The notes beneath the pieces are model-generated. The model was given only the letters and a program-made list of their open reading frames with translations. It did not search any database and was not told the DNA's origin. A stretch of 12,854 bases of DNA, taken from the NCBI GenBank assembly GCA_021648045.1, contig JAKITM010000064.1, positions 1 to 12,854 on the forward strand. Reading direction: 5' to 3'. The stretch is from Lysobacterales bacterium. GTDB taxonomy: Bacteria; Pseudomonadota; Gammaproteobacteria; Xanthomonadales; SZUA-36. The translations under genes and the position numbers were made by a program. Below are positions 6,480 to 12,854 of this stretch, in pieces (the stretch's first letter is position 1; every line of letters starts with the position of its first letter).

Positions 6480-9368
6480 TTATTTAGCTTCTATAACAAA
6501 GCCATCTTCATCCAGCATTTTTATCGGGATACCTAGAGCTTCTAGTTCTTCACGAATTGCCGCTTCATCACCGACCACCACAATGGCCATATTATCGGTA
6601 TCGATATATTTTCCCGCCAATTTATTAAGGGTGTTTATGTCGGTTGATTGCAACAGCGCATTTTGCTGGCTACGATAATCTAAAGGCAAGTCGTTGCGAA
6701 GTATGGTATCAAGCAGCCCCAGTTTGCGTGCGGGGGTTTCATATTGCAGAGCATCGCGCTGGCCAATGGCTGAACGCATAAAGTCAAACTCGGCTTTGGT
6801 CATACCATTGTCAGAATAACTCTTCAGCTCATTAAGTATTTCAGTGATAGAAGCAGCAGTTGAATCCTGTTTTACATCAGTTGAAGTACCAAAGCTACCG
6901 AATTCCTTACCACCGTAAAAACCACTACGGGCACCATAGGTATAGCCTTTATCTTCACGCAAATTCAGATTGATGCGACTATTAAAAGTCCCACCAAGCG
7001 TGAAGTTACTCAGCCCAGCTAGGTGATAATCACCAAGAGCGGCGTATTTAAGAGCTGGTTGAGTGGTGCGTAGGCTCGATTGCGCGGCACCTTCTTTATT
7101 GATTAAATAAAGTGTTCGCCCTTTTATTTCAATCGGACCTGCTACAGTTTGACGCTGTGTAGCAGCAATTTTTAAGCTGGCAAAACCACTGAGTGCGGTA
7201 GCAATTTCGGCCTGATTAAGCTTAGAGCTGATGGTGATGCCACTCAGGTGTGAGGGAATATAGCGAGCGTAATAGCTTTTGACATCACTAAGTGAGATGC
7301 CTTTAACTGTAGATGGTAAGCCAGCGCCAGGATAAGAGAGTGGATGGGTTGGGCCATACAATACTGCAGATACTGCACGACGAGCCAAACCTGCGGGGAC
7401 TTTACGGGCTGCGATCAAGCCTTCTATAGTTTGGCTCTTCAGGCGCTCGAAGTCGGTTTCAGTAAATGCGGGTCGTAAGGTGCGTTCCAGCATTAGCTCC
7501 ATGGCTTTATCCAAGTGCTTACTCAGGGTATTAAGTGTGACTGTAGTCTGGTATGTACCTTGACGCACATTGATGCTGGCTCCAATTCTCTCCAGCTCCT
7601 CAGAAAATTCAGCAGCCGTATAGTTCTCTGTGGCCTCACCCATCAGTGTGGTAGTTAATGAAGTTAAACCGGCTTTACCGGCGGCCTCATCACGGCTACC
7701 AACATCAAACACAGCCCGCACTGTTATCGTCGGGGTTTCAGTATTAGGTACGGAGAGAACCCGAATGTTATTGCTTAAGCTAAAGTCGGTAATTGTAGGT
7801 AACTCAACACTCGGGTTAATGCCCGGGGTTGGAGTCTTACTACGATCAAAGTTATCAGTTGCTGGTCTTAGCGCTAAAGCTTTGCCCTCATCGCCGAAGC
7901 TATCGGGTATATGGCGATCCTTAGTTTGGTGGTTTTGTAGCGCTGCTGCAATTTCAGTTTTGCCATTGGGAACTATACTCAATACAACGGCAGGTTTGCC
8001 GGCAATATACTGATTAAATACCCGAGTAACATCAGCTGTGCTTACGCCAAGAGTGCGCTGAATTTCTTTACCGATGCCTGCGGGGCTACCCGTGTAGGTC
8101 TGAAATGCTGCTAGGGTAGATACTTTACCGCGTACGCTTTGTAGTCCAAATACCCGGTGAGATTCATATTCGGCTTTGAATTTCTGTAAATCGTCTTCAC
8201 TAACTTCGCGTTTGCCAAATTCACCCATGGTGGCGCGAACTTCCTGCTCCATTTCTGCCAGTGTTTCGCCAGAGCCTGGATTCTGAATAACTATAAACAT
8301 CATTTCACAGGCCAGTTCGCGGCAACTATGGTTAACGCTTGCCTGCACCGCCCGACCGGTTTGCACCAGGCTCTTATACAGCATGGAGGCCTGTCCCTGA
8401 CCAAGGATTTTGGCAGCGGCATCGAGTGCGGCTTCATCTGCATGTCCCATGTATACCGTTGGCATAATAAATGCCAAAGCGGGCAGATGGATGTTGTCTT
8501 CCAATGTCACATAACGGTCAGCATCTAGCTGGCCAGGCTGTCTAGGTAAGTTTTCTACTTCTGGTCCAGCCGGAATTGATCCGAAATATTTATTAACCAA
8601 CTCAAGAGTAGCCATTGGGTCAATATCACCACCGATAGTAAGCGCTGCATTATTGGGTCCATACCAGCGCAAGAAGAAGCGTTTCAAGTCCGCAAGGTCT
8701 GCTCGGTTGAGATCCTCCAGCCAGCCAATAACCGGCCATGAGTAGGGGTGTTTTTCTGCATAAAGCGCTTTGTTGAGGGTTTCACCCGCACGGCCGTAAG
8801 GCTGGTTATCTACCCGTTGGCCGCGTTCATTTTTAACAGTTTCGCGCTGTACTTCAAATTTTTCCTCGGTAACCGCTTCCAGCAAGAAACCCATACGATC
8901 AGCTTCTAGCCAGAGTGCAATCTCGAGCTGGTTAACAGGCATGGTCTGGAAATAGTTGGTTCTGTCTGAATTAGTTGTGCCATTAAGTGTGCCACCGGCA
9001 TTGGAAACAATTTTGAAATGCTCCTCATCAGCGACATTGGCAGAGCCCTGGAACATCATGTGCTCGAAGAAATGAGCAAAGCCAGAACGCCCTACTTCTT
9101 CACGATTGGAGCCCACATGATAAGTAACATCAACATGCACTAAAGGGTCTGAATGGTCTTCGTGCAAGACTACAGTTAGGCCATTAGCCAGCTTGTATTT
9201 GCTATAGGGGATGGCTATGCTGTTTTCATCACCTTTGAATTCTTCGATCAAGGTAATTCCGGCAGGCAAGCTAGCTTTGGTCTCAGCCAAGTCGTTTTTA
9301 TCTATGTTACAAGCGCTTAACGAGATTGCCAGCGCAGAAGTTATGCTTATTGCGAATAATTTTTTCAA
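6480..9368 (-). CDS. M16 zinc metallopeptidase lipoprotein, two fused M16 modules
   Basis: This encodes a pitrilysin-family peptidase anchored by lipid to the envelope. I chose the TTG start at 9368: it gives a classic lipoprotein signal (MKKLFAISITSALAISLSAC, lipid-modified Cys20) and has GAGG six bases upstream. The open frame extends ten codons further to another TTG at 9398 without a better site. The length is 962 residues, as expected for two fused M16 modules. The N-terminal module carries the inverted zinc motif HFFEH (99-103), with the distal ligand probably Glu181 in VKNERGQR. The C-terminal module (roughly 510-950) lacks HxxEH, with LTSLTTTLMGE at that place, but keeps the REDKGYTYGA segment that lines the catalytic chamber in M16 enzymes. 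One active and one inactive half is normal for the family. Likely substrates are short unfolded peptides in the periplasm. It is monocistronic with its own terminator. Confidence 0.93.
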   Translation of the reverse strand: MKKLFAISITSALAISLSACNIDKNDLAETKASLPAGITLIEEFKGDENSIAIPYSKYKLANGLTVVLHEDHSDPLVHVDVTYHVGSNREEVGRSGFAHFFEHMMFQGSANVADEEHFKIVSNAGGTLNGTTNSDRTNYFQTMPVNQLEIALWLEADRMGFLLEAVTEEKFEVQRETVKNERGQRVDNQPYGRAGETLNKALYAEKHPYSWPVIGWLEDLNRADLADLKRFFLRWYGPNNAALTIGGDIDPMATLELVNKYFGSIPAGPEVENLPRQPGQLDADRYVTLEDNIHLPALAFIMPTVYMGHADEAALDAAAKILGQGQASMLYKSLVQTGRAVQASVNHSCRELACEMMFIVIQNPGSGETLAEMEQEVRATMGEFGKREVSEDDLQKFKAEYESHRVFGLQSVRGKVSTLAAFQTYTGSPAGIGKEIQRTLGVSTADVTRVFNQYIAGKPAVVLSIVPNGKTEIAAALQNHQTKDRHIPDSFGDEGKALALRPATDNFDRSKTPTPGINPSVELPTITDFSLSNNIRVLSVPNTETPTITVRAVFDVGSRDEAAGKAGLTSLTTTLMGEATENYTAAEFSEELERIGASINVRQGTYQTTVTLNTLSKHLDKAMELMLERTLRPAFTETDFERLKSQTIEGLIAARKVPAGLARRAVSAVLYGPTHPLSYPGAGLPSTVKGISLSDVKSYYARYIPSHLSGITISSKLNQAEIATALSGFASLKIAATQRQTVAGPIEIKGRTLYLINKEGAAQSSLRTTQPALKYAALGDYHLAGLSNFTLGGTFNSRINLNLREDKGYTYGARSGFYGGKEFGSFGTSTDVKQDSTAASITEILNELKSYSDNGMTKAEFDFMRSAIGQRDALQYETPARKLGLLDTILRNDLPLDYRSQQNALLQSTDINTLNKLAGKYIDTDNMAIVVVGDEAAIREELEALGIPIKMLDEDGFVIEAK

Positions 9369-9453
9369 GGTAGACCTCAAGAATTGAGTGAATCCCAAAG
9401 TTTATCATAAACTGCATAGGCATAGACACCAGTGGTGGTGACATTGGTAAATC

Positions 9454-9497
9454 AAGCCACCAGTATGTAGGCAATTTATGGTTTTCACTGGTGGCTT
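9454..9497 (-). terminator. Inverted repeat, probable leftover terminator of the oligopeptidase B gene
   Basis: AAGCCACCAGT (9454-9464) and ACTGGTGGCTT (9487-9497) are a perfect 11-bp inverted repeat with a 22-bp spacer. Read on the minus strand it directly follows the broken end of the oligopeptidase B relic and is followed by GATTT. This suggests it was that gene's terminator, brought close by a deletion. The spacer is long and the T-tract weak, so a protein-binding site or small element remnant is possible. Confidence 0.45.
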
Positions 9498-9502
9498 ATA
9501 CG

Positions 9503-9726
9503 CCAGGCACGCCCCATTTCTTGACCACCACGGATATGGGCTATGACATAAACAAACCCCCTGTCCATCAGGCTGATGATGGAGTTCTGAAACCAGGGGT
9601 CACTAGAGCTACCGTAGGACCCGTAAGAATAGATTAATGCAGGTGCGAACCATCCAGTTTGGTGTCCCGGTGATAAGCCAACGAAACCGGCACGCTGGAT
9701 TCATCCGGATCAAGGCGCGTCGTCAT
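9503..9726 (-). pseudogene. ptrB: Oligopeptidase B (S9A) internal fragment, frameshifted
   Basis: Read on the minus strand, the translation matches the junction between the propeller and the start of the hydrolase domain in oligopeptidase B. The first part contains PVSLAYHRDTKLDGS, then after a one-base shift (around 9646-9647) come APALIYSYGSYG, DPWFQNS, LMDRGFVYVIAHIRGGQE and MGRAW. The E. coli PtrB segment VSLVYHR...LLVYGYGSYG...LLDRGFVYAIVHVRGGGE is clearly similar. The first frame ends in TAA just past the shift. Homology ends after GRAW, where the inverted repeat begins, so the catalytic Ser, Asp and His regions are all missing. The upstream propeller part is also missing. It is non-functional: a decaying relic of a cytoplasmic peptidase that cleaved after basic residues. 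Confidence 0.85.
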
Positions 9727-9858
9727 TTCTTCAAACAAGTTGTTCTTTGCTGAGTCGCCCCGGCTTTAGCAGATGTTTTTCCCGGATATTTCCTGGGTAT
9801 TCCAATATTTTTACAAATCGACCTAGAGTTACCTGTCCGCGACTCATGTGCACGATTT

Positions 9859-9867
9859 ATGTAATAA
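9859..9867 (+). promoter_or_regulatory. Candidate extended -10 for the ABC exporter operon
   Basis: TATGTAATAA matches a TG-bearing -10 element about 25 bp before the ATPase start codon. No good -35 lies 17 bp upstream. The resulting leader would be about 20 nt and still include the Shine-Dalgarno site. This is a weak call. Confidence 0.3.
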
Positions 9868-9892
9868 TTCAATTCCCCAAGGAGGAGATTGA

Positions 9893-10837
9893 ATGTCAGA
9901 AGCATTTCTTAGTGTCTCAAACATCAATAAAAGTTTCAGTAATGTCAAAGCCGTAGTTGATCTTAGCTTTGAAGTTCATCCTGGCACTATCTACGCATTG
10001 CTCGGTCCTAATGGCGCAGGAAAGACCACAGCGGTTAGAATGCTGCTCGATATCATCAGGCCCGATAGCGGTGTGATTGCCTACAACAAGAGTTCTGATG
10101 GCCGTTCAAATCCTGCAAAAATGGGTTATCTTCCTGAAGAAAGAGGCATGTATCCAGATAAATCACCTCTCGATTCCCTAGTCTATTTAGGTATGTTAAG
10201 AGGAATGAAAAAAAATGACGCAAAACAAGAAGCCTCAAAATGGTTAAAACGCTTTGACCTTGCCGACAGAGAAAACGATAAACTCCAGACCCTTTCCAAA
10301 GGTAATCAGCAAAAGGTTCAACTGATTTCATCAATTCTGCATCGGCCGGATTTTGCTATTCTCGATGAACCCTTCTCAGGTTTTGATCCTGTTAATCAGG
10401 AAAAGCTGATTGAGATTATTCATGAGCTCAGTGCAGATGGTATGACCATCGTGCTTAGTGCTCATCAGATGGATTTAGTTGAGCGCCTCGCCGATGAAAT
10501 ATTATTGCTAAGCCGTGGTACTGCAGTACTTCAGGGTAAATTGAAAGATGTGCTAAATGATGCATCTTCTGCAATGAAACTGTCAATTGATGTTGCAGCA
10601 ATAAACCAACAAACACTAGCTGGGCTGAGTGATATTTGCAATTATGAAATTGATGATCTTGCTGTTGATGGGAATATGCGGATTAACTTTTTCCTGCATG
10701 ATGAAAACAATGTCGGTCAGCTGCTAAAAGCCTGCACTGAGACCATGAGCATTCACAATATTAATACTGAAACCATTGGTTTACATCGCATTTATCTCGA
10801 TGCCGTTAAAAAACATAAGGAGTTAGTCGATGCCTAG
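9893..10837 (+). CDS. ABC exporter ATP-binding protein, NatA type
   Basis: This is the cytoplasmic ATPase subunit of an ABC-2 exporter, 314 residues. Walker A is GPNGAGKT at 38-45. The segment GYLPEERGMYP (80-90), in the Q-loop region, is typical of the NatA/YhaQ branch. The signature is the variant LSKGNQQK (136-143), Walker B is FAILDEP (156-162), and the switch His is His193 in SAHQM. The last 90 or so residues match the DUF4162-like C-terminal domain found in this branch. The start has an almost perfect AAGGAGG (9879-9885) seven bases upstream. The stop overlaps the start of the permease by 8 nt, so the two are translationally coupled. Characterised NatAB exports sodium; for this relative the substrate cannot be read from sequence. 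Confidence 0.93.
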   Translation: MSEAFLSVSNINKSFSNVKAVVDLSFEVHPGTIYALLGPNGAGKTTAVRMLLDIIRPDSGVIAYNKSSDGRSNPAKMGYLPEERGMYPDKSPLDSLVYLGMLRGMKKNDAKQEASKWLKRFDLADRENDKLQTLSKGNQQKVQLISSILHRPDFAILDEPFSGFDPVNQEKLIEIIHELSADGMTIVLSAHQMDLVERLADEILLLSRGTAVLQGKLKDVLNDASSAMKLSIDVAAINQQTLAGLSDICNYEIDDLAVDGNMRINFFLHDENNVGQLLKACTETMSIHNINTETIGLHRIYLDAVKKHKELVDA

Positions 10838-12023
10838 TCCATTATTAACCGTGGCCCGATGGGAGTTTTTCCGCTACTTTAAATGGAAAGGCGAGATTTT
10901 CACCCTGATACTGATACTGGTTTTGTCCGGCTTGAGCTTCGGTGGTAAAGAATTAATCAGCAAATTCAGCAGTTCAAAACCCATTGAAATCGCTGTTATC
11001 GATGACCTTGGTGTTACATTGCCTGAAGCAGGAACTAGTCGCTTTACCTGGACTCGCTCAAATGAAGCCGATCGAGCGACTTTAATGCAAAGGCTCGCAG
11101 ATAAGGATCTCGGTGGTATTCTAAGCATAAAAGACTCTACTAAAAGCGCGATAACAGTGTTTGAAAAAGCTTCATGGCAAGACGAGTTACAATCTTCCTT
11201 AAACCAACTGCTGCTTGATAAACGCTTAGAGAGTGCAGAAATCAGCTCTGCTGATTACTATCTGCTGAACCAACCCGTTGCTTTAGAAATTCAAATTCAT
11301 GAGCAAGGTAATCTGCCCAGCAGCGAATCAGAAAAATTATTCGTCATTATCGTTTTAGCCTTGATGTTGCTCGGTGTATTTATGAGTTTTAGCTATATAT
11401 TTATTTCAGTCACCAGTGAAAAACAAATGCGTGTGACTGAGCAGGTCATCTCAGCTATATCACCACAAACATGGATTGATGGTAAGTTGTTGGGACTAAC
11501 AGCGATGAGCTTGAAAAGCATTATCACCACCGCCATAACAGCGGTGCTCGGTATTATCGTGTTTGCCAAACTTACCAATTCACCCAATTATTTTGCGGGC
11601 TTTGAAGGCTCAATCATCACATTTGGCTTGATAGGCTCCTTCGCCCTCGCTGGCCTGTTGTTTTGGAATTGCTTTATGGTGGCTATTGCTGCAATGGTTG
11701 AAGACCCCAATACATCAACCAAAACACCGCTGATGTTACTGCCTGTTCTGGCTGTATCTGTAGCGTTTTTTGCCATCTCTGAACCCAACAATATCGTGGT
11801 GCAGATTTTAAGCTTTTTACCCATAACCTCGATGGGTGTTATGCCGGTTCGAATGGTGATGGGCACAGTGGATATGTGGCAAGTCATCGTGTCATTGTTG
11901 CTACTAATCGTTGCTGTTGCCTGGACTCGGAAATTTGCTAGTAAAATCTTCCGGCTGAGTATGTTGATGTACGGAAAAGAACCCCAATGGAGGGAAGTCT
12001 GGAAGTGGATTAGGCAGAGTTAG
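10830..12023 (+). CDS. ABC-2 type exporter permease, NatB type
   Basis: This is the membrane subunit partner of the preceding ATPase, 397 residues. The first membrane helix is at about 22-38. It is followed by a large extracytoplasmic region of about 130 residues. A cluster of five hydrophobic segments comes next, at about 170-193, 225-246, 260-285, 300-316 and 350-366. The cytoplasmic stretch SEKQMRVTEQ...SAISPQTWIDGKLLG (196-222) matches the conserved segment after helix 2 in NatB/YhaP permeases (E-K-x-x-R-x-x-E ... S-P ... G-K-x-L-G). AAGGAG (10817-10822) lies seven bases before the ATG. The start overlaps the ATPase gene by 8 nt. No accessory export gene follows; the next sequence is IS debris. 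The substrate is unknown: sodium, lipid, peptide or drug are all possible for the family. Confidence 0.92.
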   Translation: MPSPLLTVARWEFFRYFKWKGEIFTLILILVLSGLSFGGKELISKFSSSKPIEIAVIDDLGVTLPEAGTSRFTWTRSNEADRATLMQRLADKDLGGILSIKDSTKSAITVFEKASWQDELQSSLNQLLLDKRLESAEISSADYYLLNQPVALEIQIHEQGNLPSSESEKLFVIIVLALMLLGVFMSFSYIFISVTSEKQMRVTEQVISAISPQTWIDGKLLGLTAMSLKSIITTAITAVLGIIVFAKLTNSPNYFAGFEGSIITFGLIGSFALAGLLFWNCFMVAIAAMVEDPNTSTKTPLMLLPVLAVSVAFFAISEPNNIVVQILSFLPITSMGVMPVRMVMGTVDMWQVIVSLLLLIVAVAWTRKFASKIFRLSMLMYGKEPQWREVWKWIRQS

Positions 12024-12068
12024 CGCTGGCTTGATCCTGATTGTAGGTCAATTGGGGTAGCACGATGA

Positions 12069-12317
12069 ATGACAGATAGAGCGCCGACACCTCTCACTAA
12101 TATAGACAGCCAAAACCAACAATACAAAACCCAGGTTCTCACCCTCCAGGAACAACTAAACCTGGCCTTGGCCAGGCGTTATGCCGCCAGCAGTGAAAAG
12201 ATATCTCCCAACCAATACCGCCTGCTTGATGAAGCCGAGACGGATGTCGAAGTCATCCTACCGGAAAGAGCACATGAGGCCACGGTAGGAATACCGGTTA
12301 TCCGGTACTTCGAGTGA
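12069..12317 (+). pseudogene. IS66-family transposase (TnpC) N-terminal fragment
   Basis: This open frame of 82 residues begins with a leucine-rich coiled coil, then LALARRYAASSEKISP and a short acidic linker (LLDEAETD). That block is characteristic of the N-terminus of IS66 TnpC, which is normally about 500 residues. The zinc-binding motif and DDE catalytic core are absent. The last part (VGIPVIRYFE) may be a piece of a later region joined by a deletion. No TnpA or TnpB and no matching ends are seen, so this is an inactive remnant. Confidence 0.75.
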
Positions 12318-12382
12318 ATGAGCACCTACCCTTAGGTTTTATCTAGAAGAACAGACAGGCAGAACTTTCAATATATATTAAG

Positions 12383-12410
12383 ATACCCTCTGGCAAACAC
12401 CAGAGGGTAT
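12383..12410. terminator. Intrinsic terminator, probably of the minus-strand remnant
   Basis: A perfect 11-bp stem ATACCCTCTGG / CCAGAGGGTAT with loop CAAACA lies 13 bp beyond the stop of the minus-strand frame at 12424. It can form on both strands, and its position suggests it originally ended the minus-strand gene. Confidence 0.8.
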
Positions 12411-12423
12411 TTGAAGCCAGTTA

Positions 12424-12735
12424 CTATCGCGCAGCGTTCGAATTCATAATTGAATTTCTACCACTGTCATGAAGCTGAGACATGTCACGCATATCATCGG
12501 TATGGCACTGACCGGTTCTATGGCCACGATTCGAAGCGCCTGAGAGTTGACCCCTAGACCTTTCTACCACACCATCTTCTGGGTCTGACAAGAACCAATC
12601 GCTGGCTAGGCTGCAATAGTCATACCTCCACCTTCTATCTTTGAATGAAGTAGTGTAGTAGCTGACTTTACTTCTGGCCCAAGTAGGAATGCCTGACAAC
12701 CAAGAACTTGCTCCAGAGGTAGTTAAGTTATTAAC
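12424..12735 (-). pseudogene. 5'-truncated remnant, C-terminus of an unidentified, probably secreted protein
   Basis: An open minus-strand frame of 103 codons (from after a TAG at 12736-12738 to a stop at 12424-12426) lacks an ATG near its start; a TTG at 12699 is the only alternative and has no clear ribosome site. The composition looks coding: VSYYTTSFKDRRWRYDYC, then SDPEDGVVERSRGQL, then NRGHRTGQCHTDDMRD and a tail ending NSIMNSNAAR. The paired Asp (DGVVE) and His (GHRTGQCH) with cysteines suggest the end of a secreted alpha/beta hydrolase or lipase, but I do not firmly recognise the family. A strong terminator sits right behind the stop, supporting a genuine gene end. The upstream part seems to have been cut off, probably by the element starting at 12773. 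Confidence 0.5.
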
Positions 12736-12756
12736 CTAGCATTCAAATACCCAAGA

Positions 12757-12765
12757 TGTTATAAT
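12757..12765 (+). promoter_or_regulatory. Extended -10 promoter element before the right-edge gene
   Basis: TGTTATAAT is a perfect extended -10. The ATG of the following frame begins only 7 bases after it, so transcription from here would yield a leaderless or nearly leaderless mRNA unless a later start is used. Confidence 0.45.
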
Positions 12766-12772
12766 CGGGAGC

Positions 12773-12854
12773 ATGCTTAGAACAGATGCCAGAAAGCGCA
12801 GCACCGAAGTGCAGCAACACAATCGGGAACAGACCATTCGGTTGTTCGCTGATG
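12773..12854 (+). CDS. Start of a probable IS630-like transposase or HTH protein (partial)
   Basis: The frame opens with MLRTDARKRSTEV and continues through NREQTIRLFAD to the window edge, 27 codons. A start with DAR followed by a short helix and an (R/Q)xxAIRL(F/Y) segment leading into a helix-turn-helix is what I expect of IS630-type transposases. No HTH core or catalytic residues are inside the window, so the call is tentative. CGGGAG just upstream is a poor, too-close ribosome site. The gene is truncated by the end of the window. Confidence 0.4.
   Translation, partial: MLRTDARKRSTEVQQHNREQTIRLFAD

Larger units (their letters stand above)
9399..9892. other. Divergent intergenic region with a gene relic and signals
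   Basis: This stretch between the M16 gene (minus) and the ABC operon (plus) contains no intact gene. It holds a long inverted repeat (9454-9497), the oligopeptidase B relic (9503-9726), a possible extended -10 (9859-9867) and the strong Shine-Dalgarno site for the ABC ATPase (AAGGAGG, 9879-9885). Short open frames on both strands here show no family features. Confidence 0.6.

Noticed and set aside
7630..8013. 127-residue plus-strand frame inside the M16 gene
   Set aside because: The opposite strand encodes a continuous M16 peptidase; this frame is antisense with no start signals.
9723..9956. Short open frames on both strands before the ABC ATPase
   Set aside because: They overlap the ptrB relic and the ATPase start in other frames and lack motifs; the AAGGAGG site clearly belongs to the ATPase.
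11588..11887. 99-residue minus-strand frame opposite the permease
   Set aside because: Antisense to the membrane helices of the permease, with no ribosome site.

Overview
The gene style (strong Shine-Dalgarno sites, compact intrinsic terminators, lipoprotein and Sec signals, families typical of marine and soil proteobacteria) suggests a chromosomal segment of a gammaproteobacterium of moderate GC. Placement below class is inference, and no rRNA or marker gene is present to settle it. No tRNA, rRNA, CRISPR array or phage module was seen.

Layout. Bases 1-126 appear to be the tail of an IS4-like transposase and the end of that element, abutting a small minus-strand membrane protein gene (122-421). 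A gene-free stretch of about 430 bp (422-855) follows. It holds a candidate promoter and a potentially structured leader for a secreted subtilisin-like protease with PPC and P domains (856-3096, plus strand), which ends in a strong hairpin terminator. On the minus strand lie, in transcription order, a fused M16 zinc-peptidase lipoprotein (9368-6480) with its own terminator, a four-PDZ HtrA-like serine protease (6367-4163), and a second trypsin-fold protein that has lost its catalytic His and Ser (4107-3298). Between the M16 gene and the next plus-strand unit sits a decayed piece of oligopeptidase B (9503-9726, minus strand) with a frameshift and a truncated 3' end. A tightly coupled plus-strand pair (9893-12023) encodes a NatA/NatB-type ABC exporter. 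The right end (12069-12854) is degraded: an IS66 transposase fragment, a 5'-truncated minus-strand gene remnant with its terminator, and the first codons of a probable IS630-like transposase running off the window.

How the genes fit together. Four of the recognisable units are peptidases or peptidase relatives (S8, S1C plus pseudo-S1C, M16, S9A remnant), nearly all predicted to act in the periplasm or outside the cell. The region therefore reads as an envelope and extracellular proteolysis cluster, with an ABC-2 exporter beside it and insertion-sequence debris at both ends. The most unusual item is the pairing of an intact four-PDZ HtrA with a catalytically dead HtrA-fold partner 55 bp downstream. 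The second is the possible folded 5' leader of the subtilase mRNA. Neither is proven to be a new system from the sequence alone.
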